A stretch of 64,000 nt of DNA from Scytalidium lignicola (lineage: Eukaryota > Ascomycota > Leotiomycetes), in assembly GCA_002812745.2 (NCBI GenBank), contig NCSJ02000028.1:62001-126000 (forward strand), written 5' to 3'. Of this stretch, positions 33,232 through 44,147 are shown in pieces. Every line of letters begins with the position of its first letter. The stretch's first letter is position 1. The notes beneath the pieces are model-generated. The model saw nothing but the letters and a program-made list of their open reading frames with translations, did no database searches and had not been told where the DNA came from. The position numbers and the translations under genes were made by a program.

Positions 33232-35969
33232 ATGACCTCAATTTTACGGCAGACCAGCACACTTGCTCGAATATCACGAACCACCCTCCGATCTGCTACG
33301 CGACCGAGTCTACGTGCATCAACGGCTCCTCTTCCATTAAGTTTCCGGATATCTGCACAGCAAGCCCGCAGATATTCCTCTCGGAATAATAAGGATGGCG
33401 GAAAGGATGAATCGGTAGAAGGCAAAAAGGAATCGACGCAGCCATCGAAGAGCGCGCCGGGAACTGAAAACCTTTATAATGATCCAAAGAGCCCGTTATC
33501 ACGGCCTTCGGCCGAAGGCAAGGAGGAGGAGTCACCGTTAGCGGAAGGTATGACAAAATTAAATCCCGATGACCAAAAGGCAATGGAGGAACTTTTGGAG
33601 ACGTTGAAAAAGGGACTGCCCAAGGGCCAGGTGGAGATCATAGAACAGGCGTTGGAGACGATGAAGAAGGAAGGTATACCGCTGGAGTTACGGCAGCTGA
33701 TGGATGATGTGAGGGGCAAGCCAATGACGCTGGCTACGGCTGCGAAGCTCACGCGGTTGACGTCGGCCATGGCGCGCAAGCAGGCAGAACGACATGTGGC
33801 TTCGAATAAGACGGATTTCCAGTCGAATGAGCCAAAGCAAGGTGCTGGTGAAAGCGGGTCTCAACCCCCGCCGCCGCCTGGCGATGATAAGAAGGGAAAG
33901 CAAGGATCTGGCCCGTTCAAAGGTACGGAAATCAAGATTGACTTGAGCACCGTGTTGCTATCTGCATTCGTGTCTTACCTTCTATATCGAATGGTCGTTC
34001 CCGGAGAGAGTGGAAGGGAGATTACGTACCAGGATTTCCGAAATACCTTCCTCAACAAAGGGTTGGTTGAGAAGTTGACGGTGATCAACGATGGCCGGGT
34101 ACGTGTCGAGTTGAACCGAGAGCTTACCCAAACTATGTACCCCGAGTCTCCTGCGGCGCAAAACCCTAACTTCCACTACTACTTCTCTATCGGTTCCGTG
34201 GAGTCCTTTGAGCGACATGTCGATGAAGCGCAGAACGAGCTTGGGATCCCCACCTCGGAGCGGATACCAATAAGCTATGCCAGTGACACAAGTGCTTGGA
34301 GTTTGATCCTTAGTTTTGGACCTACTCTTCTCTTCATTGGTGCTATCTACTGGCTTTCACGACGTGCTGCTGGTGGTGCTGGAGGTAACAGCGGCATTTT
34401 CAGCATGGGCAAGAGTCGTGCCAGGCAGTTCAACCATGAAACTGATATCAAGGTCAAGTTCAAGGATGTTGCCGGTATGGACGAAGCAAAGGCTGAGATC
34501 ATGGAATTCGTATCATTCTTAAAGACCCCAGAGCAGTTCCAACGTCTGGGTGCCAAGATTCCTCGAGGTGCCATTCTCTCGGGTCCACCTGGTACCGGTA
34601 AGACTCTATTAGCAAAGGCTACAGCAGGCGAGTCCCAAGTGCCTTTCTTCAGTGTCAGCGGTTCCGAATTCGTGGAGATGTTCGTTGGTGTGGGTGCCTC
34701 CAGAGTACGAGATCTCTTTGCAACAGCAAGGAAAAGCACTCCATGTATCATCTTCATTGATGAGATCGACGCAATTGGTAAATCTCGTGGCAAAGGCGGA
34801 AACTTCAGTGGCGGTAACGATGAACGAGAAGCTACTCTAAATCAAATATTGACGGAGATGGACGGTTTCAATACTTCTGAACAGGTCGTTGTCCTGGCTG
34901 GTACGAACAGACCGGATGTCCTTGACAAGGCGCTTATGCGTCCTGGGCGTTTCGACAGACACATTGCTATTGATCGACCGACTATGGAAGGCCGAAAGCA
35001 GATCTTCAGTGTTCATTTGAAGAAGATTGTTACTAATGAGGACATGGAATTCTTAACCGGACGACTTGCAGCTTTGACTCCTGGCTTCTCTGGAGCTGAT
35101 ATTGCCAATTGCTGTAATGAAGCTGCTCTGATTGGTATGTTGGCATTTTACTGTTGTTTTACTCTTGATTATGTTGCTAACTTTTTAACCCAGCTGCACG
35201 AACGAAAGCCGACTCCGTCAAATTGACTCATTTCGAGCAAGCAATTGAACGAGTTATTGGTGGTCTTGAGAAGAAATCCCTTGTCCTCAACCCCCTTGAG
35301 AAGAGAACCGTTGCCTACCATGAAGCCGGTCACGCAATCTGTGGGTGGTACTTCAAGTATGCAGACCCCTTACTAAAGGTATCCATCATCCCTCGCGGTC
35401 AAGGAGCCCTTGGATATGCACAATACCTTCCCCAGGGTGACACCTATCTCATGAGTGTAAATCAACTTATGGACCGTATGGCGATGACTCTCGGAGGCCG
35501 TGTGTCTGAAGAACTCCACTTTGATACTGTGACCTCTGGGGCATCAGATGACTTCAACAAAGTCACACGCATGGCAACAGCTATGGTGACCAAATGGGGT
35601 ATGTCGAAGAAACTCGGCCCTCTCCACTTCGAAGATGATGAAAACAAGCTGCACAAGCCATTCGCGGAAGCCACAGCGCAGATGATCGACAGTGAAGTCC
35701 GACGAATCGTAGATGAAGCATACAAGCAATGCGTGGACCTGCTCACAGAGAAGAAGAAGGAGATTGGCATCATTGCCGAGGAGCTACTGGCTAAGGAGGT
35801 CCTGGGCCGTGACGACATGGTGCGGCTGTTAGGCAAGAGACCATTCGAGGATGACAAGGACTTCGTGAAGTACTTTGCCGGACAGACCGGAGAGAAGAGC
35901 GCACCACCACCATTCCCGACCGAGAACACGGATAGTCCAACAGATCCAACAGCATCACCTGCTGCTTGA
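33232..35969 (+). CDS. AFG3: Mitochondrial inner-membrane m-AAA protease subunit (Afg3/Yta12 type)
   Basis: ATP-dependent zinc metalloprotease for quality control and processing of mitochondrial inner-membrane proteins. Exons 33232-35134 and 35194-35969; 892 aa. N-terminus is Arg/Ser/Thr-rich without acids ([16 protein letters not shown]...), a mitochondrial presequence. Two transmembrane segments lie near residues 238-257 and 356-375, flanking the intermembrane-space FtsH_ext domain. The AAA module has Walker A GPPGTGKT (451-458), Walker [12 protein letters not shown] and SRH with [18 protein letters not shown]. The peptidase has HEAGH (677-681). The [12 protein letters not shown] lead-in resembles Afg3 more than Yta12, but paralogue assignment is tentative. 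Confidence 0.94.
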
Positions 35970-36582
35970 GGAAAACCACTTCCCAGGAGATTTCTTAGGA
36001 ATGAAATGTGTGTAGGTTAGTTGGTTGGTTTGGTTGGTTGAGGGCAATTCTTTCATCCAAAACATTTATTCTATATCAACATGTATATTTGGAGTAGAAA
36101 AAAGGGAAGGGAGTATGTGACATGACATAGCCACCATCCTCCCCTCCTTCCCTTGTGTGGAAAAAAGAGGATTCTTTTTCACGGGTTATCATAGTGTGTG
36201 AGAGTTATATGTAGCCCCCCTGTACTGTAGAAAGCATCTCTTGCTAAACGGCGTGGATCTTTTTTGTTGATTTTATTTTTTGGCATAAACCTGGAAACTG
36301 GGAAACTTTTTCACTCATCAAATCCTCCCTCTTAGTTATTTTCTCTTCCTCCTTTCTTTTGTATTCTACCCCCCTTTTTTTCCCTTGTTTTATTGAGAGA
36401 GAGAGGAGGAAAGAAAGATAGAATGACGATAAGGAGGAGGAGGAGGATATATGGTTTTTGGAAGCAGAAAGGAAAAAAATAAAAGGACGGAAACTCTTCT
36501 CATCTCTTTTTTTTTTCGTTTGCTGGCATTCTTAGGTATTATTAATATATCTTGATGTTGGAACGAAATTTATGGGGTTTGA

Positions 36583-36616
36583 TGTGTAGTGTGTAGTGCG
36601 TAGTGTGTAGTGTAGT
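36583..36616 (+). repeat. GTGTAGT-type short tandem repeat
   Basis: Imperfect TGTGTAGTG units, four to five copies. Confidence 0.75.
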
Positions 36617-37433
36617 TTCTATGGACTGCTAATGTTAATAGATGACAAACTTTTTTTTTTTCTTATTCGTATGAATCGTATCTAGGAGTAGGTTTTGTAG
36701 AAGGAAAGGAGACTACTACTCTCTTACCTTGGATTAAATTTAGCATTGGATTTGAAATTTCTACGATCAGGGAGAAAACGATACAAGTAGATAGGCTAGT
36801 CACCCAGGGAATCAAGGCACCATCCACACAATGCAATACTTTTTGTTTTAAACAAATAGCCTTCGAATCTGAAATTAGGTATCATGTAAGCTAAAGGGAT
36901 GAATGCTTCGCGTATCTAAACAGTCGAATCTACTTCCTGTTGCAACATATTTCTCAATAATACTTATTTTTTTNAAGTAGTAGAGTACAAATATATTGGA
37001 TATATTTTCCTATCAATACACATGAATACATCAGTGAAATGTGGATCCGACAACTTGGAGACATTAAAGTACGAGCTTCGAGTCCTATTATTGTTGTAAG
37101 TGAACATATTTCTCCCCTTTACTCAAATCCGAACGTATAAATACAGCTTCAGACATCCTAAAACAGAACTATTACATTTGGTCCTTACGCACCAATCGAA
37201 TGCCAACCCCTACTTCACTTCAAACCTCTTGTTAGGCCAGGTGACGGATTCATATCAGGACTGTAGCACAATGGGTTTGATCCTACCTCAGATTATATAT
37301 CACGTTACATGCTATCCTCAACGTTCAGGCAGCATGAAACTGCAACCAATTTGCGACCAGCACTTGCCACCTCCATTACCTCCTCGGTATTCTCCATTTT
37401 CTTATTACATGACTAAAGCTCCTTTGCAAGGTC

Positions 37434-37760
37434 TTGCAGAGGTGCAGTATTGTAGAGACAATTTATTTGACCCACCATCCTTGTATTGGGCTTCTCTTGT
37501 ACTACGAAGGTGGGTATATCGAATCTCTTGAGCAAATTCGGTGGGATCGAGAGATCTCAAGTAGAATTCTTGCTCCAATTAGAATACTTAGCAGCACTGA
37601 GGCTGGAATTGACTACATCAAAGATGTTGAGGAAATGACAGCGGCGACGGCTAGGAGTTCAGAGGGTAATTGGCTTAATATACCAGAACATGGGACCCTT
37701 ACTTGGTGGTTTGGCCGAATTGGAGATAAACTTATTTATAATAAGAATGTTGTATGTTAG
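37434..37760 (+). pseudogene. Possible gene fragment, unknown family
   Basis: Open frame of about 105 codons containing the protein-like string YYEGGYIESLEQIRWDREIS and GNWLNIPEHGTLTWWFGRI. There is no ATG at a sensible place, no promoter-like upstream exon, and the neighbouring frame (37100-37531) is open too, as if frameshifted. It may be a broken gene; I do not recognise the family. Confidence 0.28.
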
Positions 37761-38031
37761 AATATTTCAAGGGAGAAATATTCTTTCTTGCCTCACATCA
37801 TTTGCTTGGTGGGCCCACAACTTTAATGGCATCTAAAATAGCCGGATCAGAAATTCAAAAAAAGACAAGCTCTAAATATAATCTACCTTATTCCAACAAA
37901 AAAANTAAAAGTATGAATCTATTCTGCTCTGATCATAAAGGCATCTCTTTACCTATTTCCGCTTATTAAATGTAGTCATGCTAGATTAATTGATAAACTC
38001 AAATAAGCGATAGCACGTCAACAATCAAAAC

Positions 38032-38141
38032 GGGCGAATGGTCTAGTGGTATGATTTTCCCTTAGCAATCGGCGACTGGAGCACAGACTCCGACAGCCAA
38101 CAGCATGGGAGAGGTCCGGGGTTCAATTCCCCGTTCGTCCA
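38032..38141 (+). tRNA. tRNA-Ala (anticodon AGC) with 38-nt intron
   Basis: Acceptor stem GGGCGAA pairs with TTCGTCC and includes the G3-U70 wobble that identifies alanine tRNAs. The D-arm has GGTCTAGTGGTAT (box A). The anticodon stem TTCCC/GGGAG encloses loop TTAGCAT once the intron is removed; the anticodon is at 38064-38066. The intron is 38068-38105, at the canonical 37/38 position. Box B/T-arm is GGGGTTCAATTCCCC, followed by discriminator A at 38141. A T run (38142-38146, and a longer one at about 38151) gives the Pol III terminator. Confidence 0.93.
38068..38105 (+). other. Intron of tRNA-Ala(AGC)
   Basis: 38 nt between anticodon-loop positions 37 and 38. Contains a possible GGAG/CTCC hairpin (about 38078-38091). 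Confidence 0.8.
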
Positions 38142-38408
38142 TTTTTCGTAATTTTTTTTGAATTTTGAGTTGAGATTTTTCCTGATTGGTTCTTGTGTGA
38201 TTTTTGGCTTAGAAATATATTGGGTAAAAGACTTTTTTNAACTAGTTTAATTTCACCTTTCCTCCCATTTAAATTTTATGATGTTAACTTCCGGAACCGA
38301 AGAACTTTTGACAATGCGGTATAAACACATAGGATGGCTTAAAAAAANTCTCTCATGACCATAAAATAATAATACATGCTTATCTTCGTGGCTTGTAATA
38401 TACATTTA

Positions 38409-40161
38409 TCATCGGCAAATAATTTCTTGCGCACTATCTTTCACCACATCTTGAAAATCGCTATCCTTGTGCCAGTCAGCCGTCTCCTTCTTTTCAGCCT
38501 CCTGAACAATCTTCCACTGATTGAATGCAATTTCGCCCTCTCGAGAGCGAATATCTTCACCTAGCATCCTCTTATACTGACGCCAGTCATCACGCTGTGA
38601 TGGCAATGGTATGCGCATCAACTCTCCCATGGACGTTTGGTCCTTGACTCTCTCAAATGTAATGTCGAGGTGGCACGTATTTGTTCCTTCGTCTCGCGTC
38701 TGACCATATCTTTTGAGGATGTATCTATCTGGGGTCAGCTTCATGTATCCAGAAGTTGCATATCGGCAACTGTCAAACGATATACTATTAGAGACTTACA
38801 ATCCATCATATCGAATACCAACTCTCGGCGCAAATTTGCTTTTCAAAGTATGCCCGCGTAAGACTCTGATCGTGTGTCCAACTTTCTGCATCAGCCCAAT
38901 ATGCATATCCCCCATACTACCTGTTCTGAGGAATCTACGTGTGCCTGGCTCGTTACCCTCTTCTTCAGAACCTGTTAGCATAGGCAACGCAATCAGGTCA
39001 TATTGACCCTTGGAGATAGTCTCATTCGATGTGGACACGATCTTATCACGTTGTGCACAAGCCATATTAGGCCACCAACTGCTGCCGAGTTAGTTCTGAT
39101 ATGGAAATTAATAGAGGGAAGCTTACAGCCCAGGTTGATAGCAATTCTCCTCGTTGTGCTCGGGATCAAGATTTTGACATCCGCATGATTTGTTAATCAG
39201 CCATTGCTGTCCACCCTTTTTGCGATCGCACGTGAGAGCCATGTCGTGGAGTGGACCATCTTCTTCTTGAAGTAATCTCATCCGTGCATCATCAATCAGT
39301 GTGTATTGCAATCTGTACCGGTGCAGCCACTTGTGTTGAAGTGTCTCGGCCTCCTGGACCAGCTTGATAAATGCGTCCCAAGTTGGTCCAGAACGGGATC
39401 TGAGGGCATTTATAAGATCTTCTAGCAGCTTGTCGAAGTGCGATTTGAGGATGATATCAAAATCCATAGCTCTCGATCCCGAATCCTCTATGATAATTGC
39501 CGCCAGCAGGTTCTTGAGCGTTTCTGTCGTCTTTAGAGAAAGTGTTCCTTTCTTTAGAGACGCTCGTGCGTCGTTCGTTATTTCAAGTAATGCATTGCCA
39601 TCCCAACCATCATCATCCGTGGACCAGCGTCTTAAAGAAGACCCGTCATCGGAAAAGGAAACTCTAGACAAGTCTGGCACTATTCTAGGTCAGCACCCGT
39701 CCCCCAACTCTTGCTGGCGTTTGTAGGAAAAGCCTACTCCACTCCTCATCTATAGCATCTGGACTAAGCAAGACGTTCTCGTAGATGTATGGCCTTTCTG
39801 CAAGACCGGTCAAGAAAAAGTCTTTGGTTGTCCTACCACTGCAACTCCGAGTTCTGCGCTTCCGGGGAATATGTCTTTTCTCTTCGCCTTCTGGCTCTTC
39901 TATGATTATGTCCGAACTATTTTCCGTATTTGATGAGAATGAAGAGTCTGTGGTTGACTGACGATGCCTGCCAGAGACGGTAGTAGTAGCGGATGCTCCT
40001 GTCAGCTGAGAATCTGTTGATACATGCCTCGAGCCAAATCGAGTGATTTCCGGACTCTTTGGATCTTGCAGTTGCTGTCTTCGCTGCGGTCCGAGATCTA
40101 TAACGTTAAAGTCGGGGCTCTCAGGTTGGATCATATATCCTTTCATTTCAGTTACCATCAT
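38409..40161 (-). CDS. SRA-YDG domain protein (putative modified-DNA reader)
   Basis: Exons 40161-39738, 39679-39127, 39078-38800 and 38724-38409; 523 aa, all junctions in frame with GT-AG introns. Residues 1-130 are polar and disordered with a basic patch (RHIPRKRRTRSCSGR). Residues about 150-270 look helical. The C-terminal half resembles a SAD/SRA domain: MHIGLMQKVGHTIRVLRGH (compare the family PVRVIRG strand), then GIRYDGLYILKRY with Tyr-Asp-Gly at 416-418, then DITFERVKDQ, matching the strand after YDG. SRA domains bind methylated or hemimethylated cytosine DNA by base flipping (UHRF1, SUVH, bacterial McrBC-type readers). No RING, SET or nuclease domain is visible. Target and function are unknown. 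Confidence 0.75.
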
Positions 40162-42935
40162 TCATTCGGACGCCACTGTATGTTGATGGGATGTAGTTTA
40201 GAAGCCGCAAACGCGCATATTTGAATCTTCATGATCATAAGTGTAACAGTTTTAGGGTTCCAGATAAATGAAACTAAGGGGGGTCTAGATCGACTTAGAA
40301 TGGCGTCGTGGAAAATGCAAACGGATGATTGAAGCACCCAAACTGCATATTTGCGGGTCTTAGAATATAAGGTCAGAATCGAACGAGGCACTTTCCATAA
40401 TGACATCATTCGTTTCGGAGGTGGAGGGCTAAAATAGGATGGTCCCGTTTAAATATACGATAGCACAAATTCGGAAGAGTAAATTACGGAAAGGGGATAC
40501 CATATTATTGGCGCTCTTGGGAGCACAACTTCTATTTGGATGAAGCAGAAAAATTAATTTCACGGGTTGATGATACCATCTACAGCATGAGGATGCACAA
40601 ACGCATTCTGCTGGTATCCGCACGGGTACCTCATGCAAGGCATGGGTTGGCACATAATTATTTAACTTCACGCTACTCCCACGCTGGGCTGACGTTGACG
40701 AAAAACGAATGTGACCCCGTGACACCACTCGATCATCTCTCAGTCGTCATGTCAGTCCTCGTACATACAAAGGTTTCATCGACGGCGAAGCACCTCGAGT
40801 CGCACAATTTTTGGGAATACCTTAGCTGAACCTGAAACTGGATACTGTCGCTGGTTACCCCCCAATTCCCAAGCATAATGCTTCACATATCAAAGCGACG
40901 GAAATCTCTCCATCTTGCTGGCATAAACGTATTATTACTGTAAGAAAGTGGTGCGGAGTGAAGGCGCCCCTCAGTTCACTGCGCAAGGACTTAGGTCAGA
41001 AGATTGCTTGAGGTTGAGTATTTTTGCCCCTTCATTTCTTCTGAGAGAAACGAATCCCTCCGAGAAGAAGTTGCCTCTCGTAATTTGGATTCATAGTGGA
41101 GGCTTTCGATCTGGAGGAAGTGAGACGCCTTATGAGCTCACGAGGGAAAAGCCACGAGGATGTCGCTGGTGTGGCCAAAGTTTAGTCTAATCTAACATAA
41201 CTAACTTACCTCCTGTGGTTTTATACATCGATTGTTCTTATATCAAGCATCTGCGTTCGATCAGCTTTAATAAGCGTCATCCTAGACGGCAAGTAAACCC
41301 ACGTCCGTCCTACTCACACCCCAGTATAATAAAACCACTCCTAAAGAGCCTCTACACCATCCATACATAGTGGCAGTTTTAATAGGCTTAGCATTTCAAC
41401 AACGCGGGCCAAAAAAGCAAGCTAATCCGTTTTTCTTGGTATAATTTCCTAACTTTATAAACCCTCATATTTCATACTAATAGTGTCTCAATTTTGTCTC
41501 AAGTATTACTAACCAACTTCGACGATAGAAAAGGCATTCACCTATTCGCAGCAGATATTTCCTCCTCCTTTCTTCAAAAACTCGATTTTCCTGTTTGTCC
41601 TTCACCAAGCTCTGTGCCGCCAATTGTCTCGATTCGATATATAATGATCTCGTACAAACCGTTCAGAACTTTCCGCCACAGCACCTCCTTCCCACATTTG
41701 ATAACCACAATAGCTAAAGGAAAAGTTATACAATCGACGTTTAGGTGGAACAAACGGAAATTAAAACTTGCTTTCCTGTCCATAAGCTCTTAGTTCTCTG
41801 AATCCTCCAAACCTTATAAACTCGTATTTTTATAGCGTCCGCACTTCTTAGAGCCTCCTCTACGTTGTTTTGATAGGTGCACATTACTCTGTTTACCTAG
41901 AGGTCGATAGTTTCCTATTCGATCGCAAGTATAAATGACCCTCTTAGAATTGGCATCCCGGATTATAAATACATAGCCGTTAACTCGCGCAAAGGCTTAC
42001 AGTTTGTCATTCTAAATTGAAAATAATATAAGTAGTTAGAAAATAAAGTCAATTGTACGAAATACAGTGTAAAGAAAGTACAAAAAGAGGAATTTCACAA
42101 TGAGCACGCATTTTAAGTACTTGGATCTAATTGGATAAATCAAGTTTAACAAATTGTGTGCGTGGAAGTTTAGCGAGACGCTTTGCAAATGCTTGTGTCT
42201 GGACATCTGATATACCAGCCCATCGTTTTTCTGATGGCTCTGAAGTAACAAAAGTAACACCACTTCTTTCATATAACAATAACAGGAATTATATAGGTCC
42301 ATTCATGCAAGCGAGTTTTTACTGTCTCTTTCCATTTCTCCATTTCCGTATTCGTTTGCAAGTCGTCAAATGTGGTGGCTAGGTACTGCTAGCTTGGCTG
42401 TGGCGTCGGAGGGGGGTGTTCCGGGACGGCCCGTGCCACTTTGTATCTGGAACCCCTCATCGACCATCGGAGGCATAGTTGCGAGTTTTCGTTAATGTTC
42501 CTTGAGTTTAAAATTTACCAATTCTTAGTTTTTCTTCCATTTTTGAGGGAAAGAATCACACTTCTTGATAGAGGATTCACAATTCAGGGTTACAAGGGGA
42601 TGGATTCTTGTGCACAAACGTTTTGCGAACGGTATTGAGGCCAATACTTCGCCTTGAATATGCATATTATGTCCATCATATTATAAACAAGTGTAGTCGT
42701 TAACTAATCCTCACCTAGCAGATTCTTTTTCCACTAAGTCTAGTTGCCATCCGCTTCAACTTCAGGAAGAGAAAAACAATATATCTGCAATTTTCCTAGC
42801 TATTCTGATCTGGATTTGACCTTGGAATAAGATATTCTGCTTCAAAAAAANGTTAAAATCAACGCTATCATAACGACTCAGTCTCTTGATTAACCATATT
42901 GTTAACCCCAGCTAATGTATCAGGTGATTTGCTAT
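40162..42935. other. Gene-poor AT-rich region with esterase relic
   Basis: Apart from the carboxylesterase fragment at 40945-41150 no coding sequence is supported; other open frames (41494-41793, 42131-42382, 42441-42638) look like chance. N at 42851. Confidence 0.45.
40945..41150 (+). pseudogene. Carboxylesterase type B fragment
   Basis: The frame encodes LRSEDCLRLSIFAPSFLLRE then LPLVIWIHSGGFRSGGSETP. This is the SEDCLxLNIxxP signature and the oxyanion-hole HGGGF region (here HSGGF) of type B carboxylesterases, which are about 550 aa. Neither the GxSxG nucleophile region nor an N-terminal start is present, and reading is lost after about 41190. The first HGG glycine is replaced by Ser. A truncated, decayed copy is the simplest reading. 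Confidence 0.7.
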
Positions 42936-44147
42936 TCAGATGCATTTCCAGAGCCTGCAAAATTGATAAGGCTCCCACTCGGCAAATTTCTCACCCATTC
43001 TGGCAGCTTTAACACGGCGCACTGATTGCCAAGTTGCAGATACATTATCTATTCCCTTTTCGTCTGCCATAGATAACTTCTCTTCTGCCCAGGCTTTAGC
43101 ATATTGCTCTTCTTTTAAACGGTAACGTGCCTGTGAGAACTGCGAAGATGTCGCACCATAGCTTTGCTCTAGATTAGCTACAAACCGCACAGCATCAGCA
43201 ACAGATACCCTGACAATGTTGTCAGTGCCAAATGAGGTATCGTCAATTCCTAGAGGCAAAACTTGGTCACTGATTCTCAGTGTGTCGAAATTGACCGGAG
43301 TATCGAGGTGGGAATCATCTCCAGTTCGAATCAGTAAAACAGTCTGTATCTTTGAATGCTTATCGAGATCTACTGGCGTGGCTAAATCTTGATTAGTAAA
43401 GGGATTAACAGGCTTATCTATCATGATAATTATGGCGCGATATGTTGATTTCATCTTGTATTTGGTATCAACTTGACTGATGGGTTCTACTTTATCGCAG
43501 AGACCTTTGTGGATTTCAACTATGCCCTGGGTTGTAGTAATGCCGGTCGAGTGGACGCGGACCATATTGGCAAAGAAGCGAAAGCTTTCGATATCTGGTT
43601 CTCCATTGTGATATCTGAACCACTCCTTAAAAATGCAACTAAGCAATAGATAAGGCGGATTGAACCCATCACTCTCGGCTGAAGGCATCTAATAAACTGA
43701 GATTAGCACGTTGCAAAGTAGATAATATTTGCTAGGTTCTAGCTGAACAATGGGACCTTCGATGCTTATATAAAATTCTTCTACAGACCAATGAACCTTA
43801 AGATTCCTGCAGTAGTGTTGCACTGTTTGGAAGTGCCATTCTTGTATGAGATCATCTTTAACTGCAGCCCTCAATTCAGCTGGTAGCGGTTCTTCCGTAG
43901 GAATACGAGTCCAAGGTGGCTCTGACACAAGTCGCCAATCAAGTTCAGCTGGAGGGCTTGCTGAGACATTTGAGGGTAATCTTTCAATTTTCCATCTTTT
44001 CCCAGGAGGATTTACAGGTGGTCTCTTAACTGATCCACTAGAAAATTTTTGTGGTTGGAGATACACGCTTCTGACTGGAATTGCGCTGTGGTAACCATCC
44101 TGTGCTGCAATGCGTCTTTCAATTTTGGGAGCTTGAGAATCCGACAT
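42936..44147 (-). CDS. Hypothetical protein, probable two-exon gene
   Basis: Two long protein-like frames lie end to end. 44147-43689 starts MSDSQAPKIERRIAAQDGYH and has proline-rich PPVNPPGKRWKIERLP. 43688-42936 includes FNPPYLLLSCIFKEWFRYHN and ends with a Glu/Ala/Lys-rich helix, EEQYAKAWAEEKLSMADEK. A GTAGAA donor at 43784 and TTATTAG acceptor at 43689, with a GCTAAT branch site, join them in frame (371 aa), but the donor is weak and other splicing is possible. I do not recognise the family. It may equally be two genes, or a decayed one. It lies in the accessory-like island. Confidence 0.5.

Larger units (their letters stand above)
35970..38031. other. Intergenic region, AT-rich, left edge of accessory-like island
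   Basis: 3' flank of AFG3 with low-complexity G/A and T runs and a GTGTAGT repeat. Ns at 36974 and 37905. The only protein-like frame is the fragment at 37434-37760. Confidence 0.45.
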
